This document shows, piece by piece, positions 24,558 through 24,706 of a stretch of DNA of 24,706 nt. A program made the translations under genes and the position numbers. Numbering within the stretch: the stretch's first letter is position 1; every line of letters begins with the position of its first letter. The DNA comes from Gammaproteobacteria bacterium (GTDB lineage: Bacteria; Pseudomonadota; Gammaproteobacteria; Steroidobacterales; Woeseiaceae), in NCBI GenBank assembly GCA_029881015.1, contig JAOUNK010000009.1, forward strand, positions 1-24,706, read 5' to 3'. The notes beneath the pieces were generated by a model. That model did not search any database. It had not been told where the DNA came from and worked only from the letters and a program-made list of their open reading frames with translations.

Positions 24558-24706
24558 GCCAGGTCTGGTTCCGGGTCGCCGGCGGCATTGCGCTTATCGC
24601 CGTCACCGTGGCGCTCGCAGTCTGGCTCGGCTTGCGCGCCAGCCTTCCGGACCTCGACGGCGAGCTCGCCGTTGCCGGCATTAGCGATGCGCTGACCATC
24701 GAACGC
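24554..24706 (+). CDS. Penicillin acylase-family protein, N-terminal fragment
   Basis: Only 51 codons are in the window. The ATG at 24554 overlaps the pyk stop (ATGA), indicating translational coupling. The protein starts with a hydrophobic signal or anchor segment (about 6-26), then RASLPDLDGELAVAGISDAL and TIER. That LPxLDGExxVxGLxxxVTIxRD pattern is the typical beginning of penicillin acylase/amidase-family Ntn hydrolases, which are exported and self-processed. The catalytic serine and the rest lie outside the window, so substrate cannot be judged. Confidence 0.75.
   Translation, partial: MSQVWFRVAGGIALIAVTVALAVWLGLRASLPDLDGELAVAGISDALTIER

Noticed and set aside
1..24706. Insertion sequences, prophage genes, CRISPR arrays, toxin-antitoxin or defence genes, tRNA genes
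   Set aside because: No transposase, integrase, regular short repeats, small paired genes or tRNA-like cloverleaf were seen; base composition looks even throughout.

Overview
The window is a GC-rich stretch of a proteobacterial chromosome and is almost entirely housekeeping. Gene content (tolC next to a pcm-like methyltransferase, rnd, mpl, hemL, cpdA, a GGDEF/EAL protein, a PykA-type pyruvate kinase) and protein sequences point to a free-living gammaproteobacterium. A PPi-dependent phosphofructokinase beside a membrane pyrophosphatase recalls methanotrophs, nitrifiers and some marine sediment lineages. I cannot name the genus. I see no tRNA, rRNA, CRISPR array, insertion sequence or prophage, and no gap without a gene exceeds about 235 bases.

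Layout. Bases 1-1007 (minus strand): the start of a tolC-like outer membrane efflux gene, preceded by a pcm-like methyltransferase. 1241-3568 (plus): a membrane-anchored PAS-PAS-GGDEF-EAL protein, ending at a strong terminator that also serves the converging gene. 3737-7175 (minus): pfp then hppA, a pyrophosphate-linked pair, with adk (7287-7925) divergent from pfp. 7973-9055 (minus): ribonuclease D. 9104-11630 (plus): a small membrane protein, mpl and a Lon-N-domain protein. 11704-17242 (minus, transcribed right to left): metK, ahcY, cpdA, a TraB/GumN-family protein and hemL. 17376-24706 (plus): tkt, gap, pgk, then pyk and the start of a penicillin-acylase-family gene, with a PhoX/DUF839 gene on the minus strand wedged between pgk and pyk.

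How the genes fit together. Central carbon metabolism dominates: pfp, tkt, gap, pgk and pyk cover much of glycolysis and the non-oxidative pentose phosphate pathway. PFP uses or makes pyrophosphate, HppA turns pyrophosphate into a proton gradient, and Adk balances AMP, ADP and ATP, so the pfp-hppA/adk block looks like an energy-conserving PPi module. MetK and AhcY form the SAM cycle; MetK itself releases PPi.

The most noteworthy non-coding structures are a near-perfect 27-nt inverted repeat between metK and ahcY that includes the metK stop codon and abuts the ahcY ribosome-binding site, and a compact metK/tkt divergent promoter region in which the predicted hexamers of the two strands overlap. 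I did not find a clearly new biological system. The findings are mainly regulatory structures and unusual residues or start codons in otherwise known genes.
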